From CAJQLB01 sp905479065 (GTDB lineage: Bacteria; Bacteroidota; Bacteroidia; Flavobacteriales; Flavobacteriaceae): a DNA stretch of 64,000 nt. Position numbers and translations under genes: made by a program. The notes beneath the pieces are model-generated. The model saw nothing but the letters and a program-made list of their open reading frames with translations, was not told where the DNA came from and searched no databases. Below are positions 24,838 through 34,007 of this stretch, in pieces. The stretch lies in contig OX044364.1 in NCBI GenBank assembly GCA_943846735.1, positions 2,046,001 through 2,110,000 on the forward strand, written 5' to 3'. The first letter of the stretch is position 1, and each line of letters starts with the position of its first letter.

Positions 24838-25611
24838 ATGAAAAATTTAAAATACGTTTACAAGTTTATACTTGTCGTGCCATTATTGTTTATGGTAGGT
24901 TGTATTGGAACAGATGATTACAGTGATGTAGTTTCAAACCAATATTCTCAACAGAGCACAGTTTTTATTGAAACTGATGATGCCTCTGAAATAACAAGAA
25001 CTGTTCCTGGAAATGTTGCGCAGCCAATTGAAGTTGGTGTAAACAACGCACCGTCTTCTGATATCACAGTGTCTTTCAGTGTGACAAAAGATGGCGGAGA
25101 TGCTGTTGAAGGTGTTGATTACATGATTTCTGATGCAACAATTCTTGCTTCAGAAGTTGTTGGAAGTTCTGAAGTGACATTCATGTCATCTGGTATTTAT
25201 GTTGTTACAGTTAGAAGTGCGAGTGATGGATCACGAATAGCGGTTGACAACAAAGCTATTTTTAATGTGCCGCCGGCAGTTACTGTATCCATTTCTTGGG
25301 GTGATGCTTTTTATGACTATGATTTATATTTAATTGCGGGAAATCAGGACATCAATGGTGAAGTATTAGCAAATACGTTTGATACAATAGCTTTTGAAAC
25401 ATTTGAAGTGTATCCTCCAGAAGGATTTAGTTCAGTGTTTATTGATGACTGGTGGGATGATAATGCAGGTACAGACGTGATTTTAATCGTTGAAGTAGAT
25501 GGTAACATTGAAATATATGATGTTGTAATGGATCAAGATAAGTTTGTTTTGGTTATCGAAACTAGCTACGATGCTGATGGAAACCCAGAATACGATATCA
25601 CACCATTATAA
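24838..25611 (+). CDS. Lipoprotein co-transcribed with the TonB receptor
   Basis: A 257-residue lipoprotein with lipobox LFMVGC (Cys22), followed by GTDDY. Residues about 40-150 look like an immunoglobulin- or Calx-beta-type domain (the phrase VEGVDYMI is typical). The C-terminal half is acidic and aromatic, with a strand pattern around SWGDAFYDYDLYL and DDWWDDNAGTDV. I do not recognise a family. The 7-bp spacing from the receptor gene and the shared terminator argue that the two act together at the outer membrane, with the lipoprotein capturing or presenting the substrate. Confidence 0.75.
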   Translation: MKNLKYVYKFILVVPLLFMVGCIGTDDYSDVVSNQYSQQSTVFIETDDASEITRTVPGNVAQPIEVGVNNAPSSDITVSFSVTKDGGDAVEGVDYMISDATILASEVVGSSEVTFMSSGIYVVTVRSASDGSRIAVDNKAIFNVPPAVTVSISWGDAFYDYDLYLIAGNQDINGEVLANTFDTIAFETFEVYPPEGFSSVFIDDWWDDNAGTDVILIVEVDGNIEIYDVVMDQDKFVLVIETSYDADGNPEYDITPL

Positions 25612-25631
25612 AATGACATAAGTTATGTTAT

Positions 25632-25664
25632 AAAAAAAGAGCTTCTTTATGAAGCTCTTTTTTT
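25632..25664 (+). terminator. Rho-independent terminator
   Basis: Perfect 14-bp arms (25632-25645 and 25651-25664) with a 5-nt loop and flanking A/T runs. It ends the TonB receptor-lipoprotein operon and separates it from the aminotransferase gene. Confidence 0.92.
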
Positions 25665-25682
25665 ATAATTATTAAAAATATT

Positions 25683-26951
25683 ATGATACAAGTCAATAAG
25701 TTTATTGAAGATTTAAAGCCTTCTTCAACCTTAGCTATAAATCAAAAAGTTCAAGAATTACGACACAACGGAAACTCTGTTTTTCATTTTGGATTTGGGC
25801 AATCACCCTTCCCCATTCATAATTCTATAACCACTGCTTTAACAGAGCACGTTAAAGACAATTCATATTTACCAACGATAGGATTAGAACCTTTAAGAAA
25901 ACAAATTTCTGTTTTTTTAAAAAGACATCAGGGTATTGAGTCTAACAAAGATTATATATTTATTGGCCCTGGAAGTAAAGAATTGTTGTATCAAACAATT
26001 ATGATACTTGATGGAGTTTTTTTAATACCAAAAGGTAGTTGGGTAAGTTATTTACCACAAATTAAGTCTAAAAATGGTCAATATCATATTTTAGAAACTA
26101 GTATAAAGGATGAGTTTAAGTTATCTCCAGAGGAATTAGACGCTTTCTGTAATAGGGACAGAAATAGTCAAAAAACACTTATTTTAAATTCCCCTAACAA
26201 CCCAACAGGAGCAGTTTATAAAGAGGAAGAGTTGGAAGATTTGGCTGTTATTTGTAGAAAGCATAATGTCATAGTCATGTCAGATGAAATTTATTCACAA
26301 GTAAATTTTAACACCGAGTTTTCACCAAGTATTTCTAAATATTATCCCGAAAAAACCATTGTGTTTGGAGGATTAAGTAAAGTTTTTTCAGCAGGAGGTT
26401 ATCGTTTAGGCTTCATGGCATTACCAAAAGATTTATGGTGCTTAAAATCTATGTATAGATCACTGTTTAGTGAAACCTTTAGCGCAGTAGCGGCTCCCAT
26501 ACAGCATGCCAGTATTGCTGCTTATGAGTATGATTTATCATTAAAAAATCATATAACTAATTGCTCGAGTGTTTTAAAATTAATTGCTGAATTTGTATAC
26601 AACCAATTAGTGAGTTCTGGGCTAGAATGTACTGCCCCTCAAGGAGCCTTTTACATGATGATTGGATTTAATAGTTTTCAAAATAAATTTAAAAACATTG
26701 GAATTACTACGAGTGATGATCTTTCAGAGTATTTATTAAATAATTATGGGGTAGCTTTATTACCTGGAACTGATTTTTATTTTCAAAAGCATGAATTATT
26801 TTTTAGATTAGCATTTGTTGATTTCGATGGAGAAAGTGTTATAAATAGTTATGCTAACTTCGATGGAACAGATGAAGAATTTGTTATCACCAATTGTTCG
26901 TCAATTTATAGAGGGGTAGCTCAAATCATTCAATGTGTAAAGGATTTGTAA
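25683..26951 (+). CDS. Class I/II PLP-dependent aminotransferase
   Basis: A 422-residue fold-type I aminotransferase. PLP-site features are visible: NSPNNPTG (169-176), Asp201 in VMSDEIYSQ, the Schiff-base Lys233 in GGLSKVFSAGGYRLGFM, and Arg at 241. The small N-terminal domain (GFGQSPFP) and the C-terminal phrase PQGAFYMMIGF agree with aspartate/aromatic-type enzymes, but substrate specificity cannot be fixed. It begins 18 bp after a strong terminator. Its stop codon overlaps the start of the next gene as TAATG, so translation of the secreted FG-GAP protein is coupled to it. Such a pairing of a cytoplasmic aminotransferase with a T9SS cargo is unusual. Confidence 0.9.
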   Translation: MIQVNKFIEDLKPSSTLAINQKVQELRHNGNSVFHFGFGQSPFPIHNSITTALTEHVKDNSYLPTIGLEPLRKQISVFLKRHQGIESNKDYIFIGPGSKELLYQTIMILDGVFLIPKGSWVSYLPQIKSKNGQYHILETSIKDEFKLSPEELDAFCNRDRNSQKTLILNSPNNPTGAVYKEEELEDLAVICRKHNVIVMSDEIYSQVNFNTEFSPSISKYYPEKTIVFGGLSKVFSAGGYRLGFMALPKDLWCLKSMYRSLFSETFSAVAAPIQHASIAAYEYDLSLKNHITNCSSVLKLIAEFVYNQLVSSGLECTAPQGAFYMMIGFNSFQNKFKNIGITTSDDLSEYLLNNYGVALLPGTDFYFQKHELFFRLAFVDFDGESVINSYANFDGTDEEFVITNCSSIYRGVAQIIQCVKDL

Positions 26952-28614
26952 TGAAAGTAAACTTATATATCTGTTTTGTTTTTGTTTTAAGTTTTTGGAG
27001 GTTGCCTGCTCAAATTTCATTTTCTGAAATTTCATCGAGTCAAAACATTAATGTTTCTCATGGGAATGGTGCCTTTGTTGGAGGGATGTCATTTTTCGAC
27101 TTCAATAATGATGGTTGGGATGATTTATCGTACGCTTCACAAGATGGAGATCCACTTTATTTTTTTCAAAATAATAGTGGGGTTTTTGTTTCGATAAGTT
27201 TTGATGGGGTCGATAATGACAGTGATACACGTCAGCTTAATTGGGTTGATATAGATAATGATGGTGATAATGATTTGTTTGTTGTGAGTAACAATGCTTC
27301 AAATCAATTATATCTCAATGATGGTTTTATGAATTTCACCGATATTACGGAATCATCAGGGTTGTCTACGAGTATTATGAATTCATGGGGAGGTTCTTGG
27401 GGTGATTATAATAATGATGGTTATCTTGATGTTTTCATATCAAATCGGGATATGGCTAATGGGTTACAGCCAAATTTATTATACAGAAACAATGGAGATG
27501 CAACTTTTACGGATGTGAGTAGTTCTGCTGGGATTAGTAATCTAAATCATTTATCATTTTGTGCATCTTTTTTTGATTTCAACAATGACGGTTGGCAGGA
27601 TATCTACATTGCAAATGATAGATTTACAACCTCTAATATTCTATATAAAAATAATGGTAACGGAACCTTCACAGATGTGAGTTCAAGTTCTGGTTCCGGA
27701 ATCACAATGGATGCCATGTCAACAACAATTGGGGATTACAATAGTGATGGATTTTTAGATATTTATATAACCAACACGTCAAGTGGAAATTATTTTCTTG
27801 AAAATAATGGAGATGAAACGTTTACTAATATTGCTAGTAGTAATGGGACGCTCTTTCAAAGTATTTCATGGGGAGCAGTGTTTTTAGACGCTGACAATGA
27901 TAGTGACCTTGATCTCTATGTGAGTGGCATGAGAGATGGGACAAGCGGCCAACTACCATCGGCATTTTATCAAAATGACAATGGTATTTTTACGATACCT
28001 TCAAGTGCAGGGTTTTCCACAGACACTGCTAAAAGCTATTCAAATGCTATTGGAGACATCAATAATGATGGTTTACCTGATATATCGGTATTGAATAATG
28101 AGCCTGACAATCATTTTCTTTGGTTAAACTCTAATACAGAGTTTAATAATTGGTTAAAGATAACTTTAGAGGGAAGTACTACCAATAGGATGGGTATTGG
28201 CTCTTGGATTGAGATTTCTAAAGACAGTAATAAGCAGTATCGATATACTTTAAATGGGGAAGGTTATACAAGTCAAAATTCAGGAGCAGAGTTTTTTGGT
28301 GTTGGTAATTATACAACATTAGATTACGTTAAGGTTACATGGTTAAGTGGTGTTGAAGATATTTTGTATAATGTTCCTGTTAATCAAACATTACATATTG
28401 TAGAAAGCTCAACACTGTCTCAAAACAAGGTCTCAGAAACAATCTTTAATATTTATCCGAATCCAAGTCAAGATATCATTCATATAGACTCAAATAGCTC
28501 ATTATATCAAGTTGAACTCTTTGATGTTTTAGGAGCTAGAGTCTTTTTAAAGGAGCGCTTGGAATTTGGGAGTCAAATTGATATCCGTCATTTAAGCTCG
28601 GGTGTTTATTATTT
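26886..28614 (+). repeat. Direct repeat, copy 1 (with 28688-30416)
   Basis: A 1,729-bp segment, from 66 bp inside the aminotransferase gene nearly to the end of the first FG-GAP gene, recurs 1,802 bp downstream. It is base-identical by eye except for a cluster of substitutions in 27556-28229 and one change at 28601. Confidence 0.95.
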
Positions 28615-28666
28615 GAAATTTAAGGCCAAGGCAAAGAGAATTATAAAAAAAATAATTGTTGACTAG
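26951..28666 (+). CDS. Secreted FG-GAP/VCBS repeat protein with ASPIC/UnbV domain and T9SS tag, copy 1
   Basis: A 571-residue exported protein starting at MKVNLYICFV. The alternative ATG at 26933 lies inside the aminotransferase gene and puts charged residues before the signal peptide. The signal peptide ends near RLPAQ. Seven FG-GAP-type repeats follow, each with a calcium-binding-like DxNxDG core (for example FFDFNNDGWDDL and WGDYNNDGYLDVF). Then comes an ASPIC/UnbV domain (about residues 395-470, NRMGIGSWIEI ... GVGNYTTLDYVKVTWLSG). The C-terminus is a T9SS type A domain (FNIYPNPSQDIIHI ... SGVYYLKFKAKAKRIIKKIIVD). This CRTAC1-like layout suggests an extracellular adhesion or binding role. 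It starts at the stop codon of the aminotransferase (TAATG). Confidence 0.93.
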   Translation: MKVNLYICFVFVLSFWRLPAQISFSEISSSQNINVSHGNGAFVGGMSFFDFNNDGWDDLSYASQDGDPLYFFQNNSGVFVSISFDGVDNDSDTRQLNWVDIDNDGDNDLFVVSNNASNQLYLNDGFMNFTDITESSGLSTSIMNSWGGSWGDYNNDGYLDVFISNRDMANGLQPNLLYRNNGDATFTDVSSSAGISNLNHLSFCASFFDFNNDGWQDIYIANDRFTTSNILYKNNGNGTFTDVSSSSGSGITMDAMSTTIGDYNSDGFLDIYITNTSSGNYFLENNGDETFTNIASSNGTLFQSISWGAVFLDADNDSDLDLYVSGMRDGTSGQLPSAFYQNDNGIFTIPSSAGFSTDTAKSYSNAIGDINNDGLPDISVLNNEPDNHFLWLNSNTEFNNWLKITLEGSTTNRMGIGSWIEISKDSNKQYRYTLNGEGYTSQNSGAEFFGVGNYTTLDYVKVTWLSGVEDILYNVPVNQTLHIVESSTLSQNKVSETIFNIYPNPSQDIIHIDSNSSLYQVELFDVLGARVFLKERLEFGSQIDIRHLSSGVYYLKFKAKAKRIIKKIIVD

Positions 28667-28687
28667 TTAGTTCTCAGAATTTAATTA

Positions 28688-30416
28688 ATCACCAATTGTT
28701 CGTCAATTTATAGAGGGGTAGCTCAAATCATTCAATGTGTAAAGGATTTGTAATGAAAGTAAACTTATATATCTGTTTTGTTTTTGTTTTAAGTTTTTGG
28801 AGGTTGCCTGCTCAAATTTCATTTTCTGAAATTTCATCGAGTCAAAACATTAATGTTTCTCATGGGAATGGTGCCTTTGTTGGAGGGATGTCATTTTTCG
28901 ACTTCAATAATGATGGTTGGGATGATTTATCGTACGCTTCACAAGATGGAGATCCACTTTATTTTTTTCAAAATAATAGTGGGGTTTTTGTTTCGATAAG
29001 TTTTGATGGGGTCGATAATGACAGTGATACACGTCAGCTTAATTGGGTTGATATAGATAATGATGGTGATAATGATTTGTTTGTTGTGAGTAACAATGCT
29101 TCAAATCAATTATATCTCAATGATGGTTTTATGAATTTCACCGATATTACGGAATCATCAGGGTTGTCTACGAGTATTATGAATTCATGGGGAGGTTCTT
29201 GGGGTGATTATAATAATGATGGTTATCTTGATGTTTTCATATCAAATCGGGATATGGCTAATGGGTTACAGCCAAATTTATTATACAGAAACAATGGAGA
29301 TGCAACTTTTACGGATGTGAGTAGTTCTGCTGGGATTAGTAATCTAAATCATTTATCTCTTTGTGCATCTTTTTTTGATTTCAACAATGACGGTTGGCAG
29401 GATATCTACATTGCAAATGATAGAGTTACAACCTCTAATATTCTATATAAAAATAATGGTAACGGAACCTTCACAGACGTGAGTACAGGTTCAGGAACAG
29501 ATGTCTTTGTTGATGCCATGTCAACAACAATTGGGGATTACAATAGTGATGGATTTTTAGATATTTATGTAACCAATACACAACCTGGAAATTATTTTTT
29601 TGAAAATAATGGAGATGAAACGTTTACTAATATTGCTAGTACTAATGGGACGCTCTTTCAAAGTTTCGCATGGGGAGCAGTGTTTTTAGACGCTGACAAT
29701 GATAGTGACCTTGATCTCTATGTGAGTGGCATGAGAGATGGGACAAGCGGCCAACTACCATCGGCATTTTATCAAAATGACAATGGTGTTTTTACGATAC
29801 CTTCAAGTGCAGGGTTTTCCACAGACATTGCGGAAAGCTATTCAAATGCTATTGGAGACATCAATAATGATGGTTTACCTGATATATCGGTATTGAATAA
29901 TGAGCCTGACAATCATTTTCTTTGGTTAAACTCTAATACAGAGTTTAATAATTGGTTAAAGATAACTTTAGAGGGAAGTACTACCAATAGGATGGGTATT
30001 GGTTCTTGGATTGAGATTTCAATTGAAAATAATAAGCAGTATCGATATACTTTAAATGGGGAAGGTTATACAAGTCAAAATTCAGGAGCAGAGTTTTTTG
30101 GTGTTGGTAATTATACAACATTAGATTACGTTAAGGTTACATGGTTAAGTGGTGTTGAAGATATTTTGTATAATGTTCCTGTTAATCAAACATTACATAT
30201 TGTAGAAAGCTCAACACTGTCTCAAAACAAGGTCTCAGAAACAATCTTTAATATTTATCCGAATCCAAGTCAAGATATCATTCATATAGACTCAAATAGC
30301 TCATTATATCAAGTTGAACTCTTTGATGTTTTAGGAGCTAGAGTCTTTTTAAAGGAGCGCTTGGAATTTGGGAGTCAAATTGATATCCGTCATTTAAGCT
30401 CGAGTGTTTATTATTT
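28688..30416 (+). repeat. Direct repeat, copy 2 (with 26886-28614)
   Basis: Second copy of the 1,729-bp direct repeat, offset 1,802 bp. It includes a 66-bp untranslated copy of the aminotransferase 3' end, so the start context of the second gene is the same as that of the first. The two copies diverge completely after the codons for VYYL. The sequence after copy 2 is not a copy of the 73-bp spacer. Confidence 0.95.
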
Positions 30417-30468
30417 AATTGCGAGATCAGCAGATTTGTCCCTTCATAAAAAGATCGTTAAAAATTAA
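28753..30468 (+). CDS. Secreted FG-GAP/VCBS repeat protein with ASPIC/UnbV domain and T9SS tag, copy 2
   Basis: A 571-residue near-duplicate of the preceding gene with the same order: signal peptide, seven FG-GAP repeats, ASPIC/UnbV domain and T9SS tag. The first 200 or so residues are identical to copy 1. Differences concentrate in the fourth to sixth repeats (DVSTGSGTDVFVDAM against DVSSSSGSGITMDAM, TNTQPGNYFF against TNTSSGNYFL, SFAW against SISW) and at one later site (ISIENNK against ISKDSNK). The last residues differ fully (LIARSADLSLHKKIVKN). It has no independent promoter that I can see, so it is probably transcribed with the aminotransferase and copy 1. It converges on the RND gene with a 21-bp gap. 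Confidence 0.93.
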   Translation: MKVNLYICFVFVLSFWRLPAQISFSEISSSQNINVSHGNGAFVGGMSFFDFNNDGWDDLSYASQDGDPLYFFQNNSGVFVSISFDGVDNDSDTRQLNWVDIDNDGDNDLFVVSNNASNQLYLNDGFMNFTDITESSGLSTSIMNSWGGSWGDYNNDGYLDVFISNRDMANGLQPNLLYRNNGDATFTDVSSSAGISNLNHLSLCASFFDFNNDGWQDIYIANDRVTTSNILYKNNGNGTFTDVSTGSGTDVFVDAMSTTIGDYNSDGFLDIYVTNTQPGNYFFENNGDETFTNIASTNGTLFQSFAWGAVFLDADNDSDLDLYVSGMRDGTSGQLPSAFYQNDNGVFTIPSSAGFSTDIAESYSNAIGDINNDGLPDISVLNNEPDNHFLWLNSNTEFNNWLKITLEGSTTNRMGIGSWIEISIENNKQYRYTLNGEGYTSQNSGAEFFGVGNYTTLDYVKVTWLSGVEDILYNVPVNQTLHIVESSTLSQNKVSETIFNIYPNPSQDIIHIDSNSSLYQVELFDVLGARVFLKERLEFGSQIDIRHLSSSVYYLIARSADLSLHKKIVKN

Positions 30469-30489
30469 AAACATCAATACCTGAAATTA

Positions 30490-33400
30490 TTAAGTCAATG
30501 AACTTACAGGTCCTTTGGTTGAGTTAGTTACTTGTGTTTTTCTTTTCAACCACGATTTAAATGTAGTTGATAAAAAGAATAGTATCGGTACCACAATTAG
30601 TGTCAAAAACGTCGCTACAAGTAATCCGTAAATAACAGCCCAGGCAAGAGGCCCCCAAAAAACAACATTATCACCACCTATATAAATATTAGGATTAAAG
30701 TCACTCATTAAACTAAAAAAGTCAATATTGATCCCAACGGCTAACGGAATTAGTCCGAGTATTGTGGTAATTGCTGTTAGGAGTACAGGTCTTAAGCGTG
30801 CTTTTCCCCCTTTTACAATTGTATTAAATCGTTGCTCTTTGCTCAAATATTCATGATTTTTTAAGTTGAGTTCTATTTTTTTTCTATCCATAAGTAGTTG
30901 GGTGTAATCTAGCAACACAACCCCGTTGTTGACAACAATACCCGCAAGAGCAATAATTCCCATCATGGTCATCATAATGACAAATGGTGCTCCAGTTATG
31001 ACTAAACCACCAAAAACACCAATAAAACTAAGGAATATAGCTAGCATAATAATTCCAGGTTTGGAAACAGAATTAAACTGAAAAATTAATATGAAGAAAA
31101 TTAAACTTAAGCCTGTAAAAAAAGCACCTATTAAAAATGTCATTTGTTTATTTTCTTCCTCGATTTGACCTGTGTAGTCAATTTTTATTTTGTTAGATAG
31201 TTTTTTAAATGATCTCATTTCATTCTGAATTTGCGAAACAACTGCTCCTGCATCACTAAAGCCAGGAGCTAGTGCGGAATATAACGTTACTACACGTTTT
31301 ACTCCTTTGTGTTTTATCGCACTAAATCCAGAGTTGTTGGTTGGTTTTGCAATGGCAGACACAGGAATTTCTTTTATTTGACCAGAGGCCATATCCCTAA
31401 AAGTAATCGTTTGATTAAACAGCGCACTGCGATTATATCTATTCTCCTTATTAAATCTAACATAAATATCATAGTCTTCTCCATTTTCCTTGAAGATCCC
31501 TGCCTTGGCTCCAAAGATTGAATTCCTTAATTGTTGACCAACCTGAGATGAATTAACCCCTAACTCCCCTGCTTTTTTTCTGTCAACAATTACTTGAATA
31601 GAAGGTTTGTCTTTGTTTACATCAATTTTTAATTCGTCTACGCCTCCAATATTTTTTGTATTGATGAAATTACGCATGTTTTCGGCAGTAGCAATTAATT
31701 CATTGTAGTCATCGCCTTTTATTTCTATATTAATTGGGTGGCCTATTGGTGGGCCATTAGCATCTTTTTCAACAGATATGAGTACACCTGGGAAAATACC
31801 TACAAGTGCTTCTTGAACTTTTTGACGCATGAGTTCACTGTCTTCGCCACGCCGATATTTAAATTCACGCATTGAGGCAGTTATTTTACCTTTGTGTGGC
31901 ATTTCAGCTGTAGAACCTGCATCAGCTTCAGGATTTCCAGCACCTTCGCCAATTTGTGAAACAGAGCTTTCAATCATAAAGTTGTATCTGCCGTCAGTAT
32001 ATTGTTTTTGGTTAAGGACTTCAAAAACTCGCTTTTCTATCTGTTTTGTAATGCGATTGGTTTTTTCAATATCTGTTCCCTCAGGATATTCGATATAAAC
32101 AATTATTTGATTAGGCTTGTTATCTGGAAAAAATTCGATTTTTGTTCGTCCTTCGCTTAAAGAGGCGCCAAAACCCATAAATGAAATAATTAAAGTAATA
32201 ACTGTTACAATTATAATGATGTATGGGCGATAACCTTTAAGGGCATTTTTCAGGCATCTTTCGTAAAAATTCTCAAGTCTCACTAGTCCTCCCGTTTGAA
32301 AAGAATTTGCCCATTTTCTTAAAAATAAACGATATAACCAAAACATGATGGCAACTAAAATCATCAAGGTTCCTACACCACGATAATCGTCGGCAACAAT
32401 AAAAATTATCGTCCCTAGAAAAGTCAAGGCAGAAGTAATTAAGATGATTTGTTTTAGAGGCATGTCGTTGTCAACCGTGTTCATAAACTTTGACACTAAA
32501 ACTGAATTGAAAAATACAGCAACGAACAAAGATGATCCTAAAACTGTTGACAATGTAATTGGCAATAATATCATGAATTCGCCCATGATACCAGGCCAAA
32601 GGCCTAGAGGAATAAATGCTGCCACCGTGGTGGCTGTTGAAATAATTATTGGAAATGCAATTTCACCAATTCCTTTTTTAGCAGCCTCCTTCCTACTCAA
32701 ACCTTCTTCATCCATCAAACGATAAACATTTTCAACGACAACAATACCGTTGTCAACAAGCATCCCTAATCCCATTACTAAACCAAAAAGAATCATGACG
32801 TTTAATGTGTATCCAAGTAAATTTAATATCATAAGAGACATGAACATTGACATCGGTATCGCAAATCCTACAAATACAGCATTTTTAAAACCTAAAAAAA
32901 ACATTAATACAACAACAACCAAAATGACACCAAAAATTATATTATTTACCAGATCATCCACTTGACTTATAGTCTTTGGAGACTGGTCATTTGAAATATT
33001 AACATTCAGATCTTTTGGAAAAACATTGCTAATAGCATCTTCAACAATTTTCTGTACCTGCTCTGAAGCTGCAACCATATTTTTTCCGGCTCGCTTTTTC
33101 ACATCAATCATAACGACACGCTTTCCGTTTTGACGGGCAAAGGTTGTAATGTCTTTTTCCTTAAAAGAAATATCAGCAATATCTTTAAGGTAAATAGGGC
33201 TGTTGTTTTCAGATTTTACCACAAACTGTTCAAGATCTTTAGGGGATTTAATTTCTCCTAATATGCGAATCGTACGCCTTTGACCACTCGCAATCAAATT
33301 TCCAGCAGACATGGTAATATTTCCTCCATTGACAGCATTTAAAACATCGTTAAAGCTAACTTTGGCAGCCATCATTTTATATATGTCAACAGCAACTTCA

Positions 33401-33996
33401 ACTTCTTTGTCTTGAGCTCCTCTTATATCAGCTTGTTTTATCTCTGAAAGGTCTTCAATATCATCCTGTAGATATTCAGCAAACTCTTTTAATCTTTGTA
33501 CAGGATAATCACCCGATATATTTATGTTAAGAATGGGCATTTCTTCCGACATACTTAGTGCAAACACATTAGGTTCTATCTTAGCATTATTAAATGTTGG
33601 CCAATCTTCTGAAGATGTTTCAGTATCAATTTCATCTTTAACTTTTTGTTTTGCCTGATCCAAGGTGATGTTTTCATCAAACTCTACAACGACCATAGAA
33701 AAGTCTTCTTGTGATGTTGAGCTGATTTCCACAACATTACTTACAGTTTTTAATTTGTCCTCGAGGGGATCTGTAATGAGCTTTTCAACATCTTCTGCTG
33801 TATTCCCAGGATACACAGAACTTATATATATTTTTGTTTCATTAATCTCAGGAAAATTTTCACGCGGCATGCTGTAAAATGCCTTAATACCTAAAATTAA
33901 TATTAAGGCAATTAGGACGTAAATGGTTGTTGAATTATTGATAGCCCACGTTGATAAAGGAAAATCTTTACTAACCGTTTTTTGTTTTTCTGTCAT
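30490..33996 (-). CDS. RND efflux pump inner-membrane permease (HAE1/AcrB-CzcA superfamily)
   Basis: A 1,168-residue proton-driven exporter. The usual pattern of one transmembrane helix, a large periplasmic loop, six helices, a second large loop and five helices is visible. The proton-relay region in helix 4 reads GMLVDNGIVVVENVYRL. The N-terminus (INNSTTIYVLIALILILG...PRENFPEI) and the PGNTAEDVEKLITDPLE phrase are typical of this superfamily. It is the last gene of a tetR-tolC-adaptor-permease unit and lies 11 bp after the adaptor gene. The substrate may be drugs, detergents or other hydrophobic compounds. CzcA-type metal export is less likely, as I see no metal-binding motif, but it is not excluded. 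Confidence 0.95.
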   Translation of the reverse strand: MTEKQKTVSKDFPLSTWAINNSTTIYVLIALILILGIKAFYSMPRENFPEINETKIYISSVYPGNTAEDVEKLITDPLEDKLKTVSNVVEISSTSQEDFSMVVVEFDENITLDQAKQKVKDEIDTETSSEDWPTFNNAKIEPNVFALSMSEEMPILNINISGDYPVQRLKEFAEYLQDDIEDLSEIKQADIRGAQDKEVEVAVDIYKMMAAKVSFNDVLNAVNGGNITMSAGNLIASGQRRTIRILGEIKSPKDLEQFVVKSENNSPIYLKDIADISFKEKDITTFARQNGKRVVMIDVKKRAGKNMVAASEQVQKIVEDAISNVFPKDLNVNISNDQSPKTISQVDDLVNNIIFGVILVVVVLMFFLGFKNAVFVGFAIPMSMFMSLMILNLLGYTLNVMILFGLVMGLGMLVDNGIVVVENVYRLMDEEGLSRKEAAKKGIGEIAFPIIISTATTVAAFIPLGLWPGIMGEFMILLPITLSTVLGSSLFVAVFFNSVLVSKFMNTVDNDMPLKQIILITSALTFLGTIIFIVADDYRGVGTLMILVAIMFWLYRLFLRKWANSFQTGGLVRLENFYERCLKNALKGYRPYIIIIVTVITLIISFMGFGASLSEGRTKIEFFPDNKPNQIIVYIEYPEGTDIEKTNRITKQIEKRVFEVLNQKQYTDGRYNFMIESSVSQIGEGAGNPEADAGSTAEMPHKGKITASMREFKYRRGEDSELMRQKVQEALVGIFPGVLISVEKDANGPPIGHPINIEIKGDDYNELIATAENMRNFINTKNIGGVDELKIDVNKDKPSIQVIVDRKKAGELGVNSSQVGQQLRNSIFGAKAGIFKENGEDYDIYVRFNKENRYNRSALFNQTITFRDMASGQIKEIPVSAIAKPTNNSGFSAIKHKGVKRVVTLYSALAPGFSDAGAVVSQIQNEMRSFKKLSNKIKIDYTGQIEEENKQMTFLIGAFFTGLSLIFFILIFQFNSVSKPGIIMLAIFLSFIGVFGGLVITGAPFVIMMTMMGIIALAGIVVNNGVVLLDYTQLLMDRKKIELNLKNHEYLSKEQRFNTIVKGGKARLRPVLLTAITTILGLIPLAVGINIDFFSLMSDFNPNIYIGGDNVVFWGPLAWAVIYGLLVATFLTLIVVPILFFLSTTFKSWLKRKTQVTNSTKGPVSSLT

Positions 33997-34007
33997 TACT
34001 TTGCAGA

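Noticed and set aside
26933..26950. ATG at 26933 as the start of the first FG-GAP protein (and at 28735 for the second)
   Set aside because: It lies within the aminotransferase coding end and would place charged residues before the signal peptide. The ATG at 26951 (28753) gives a normal signal peptide and the TAATG overlap.
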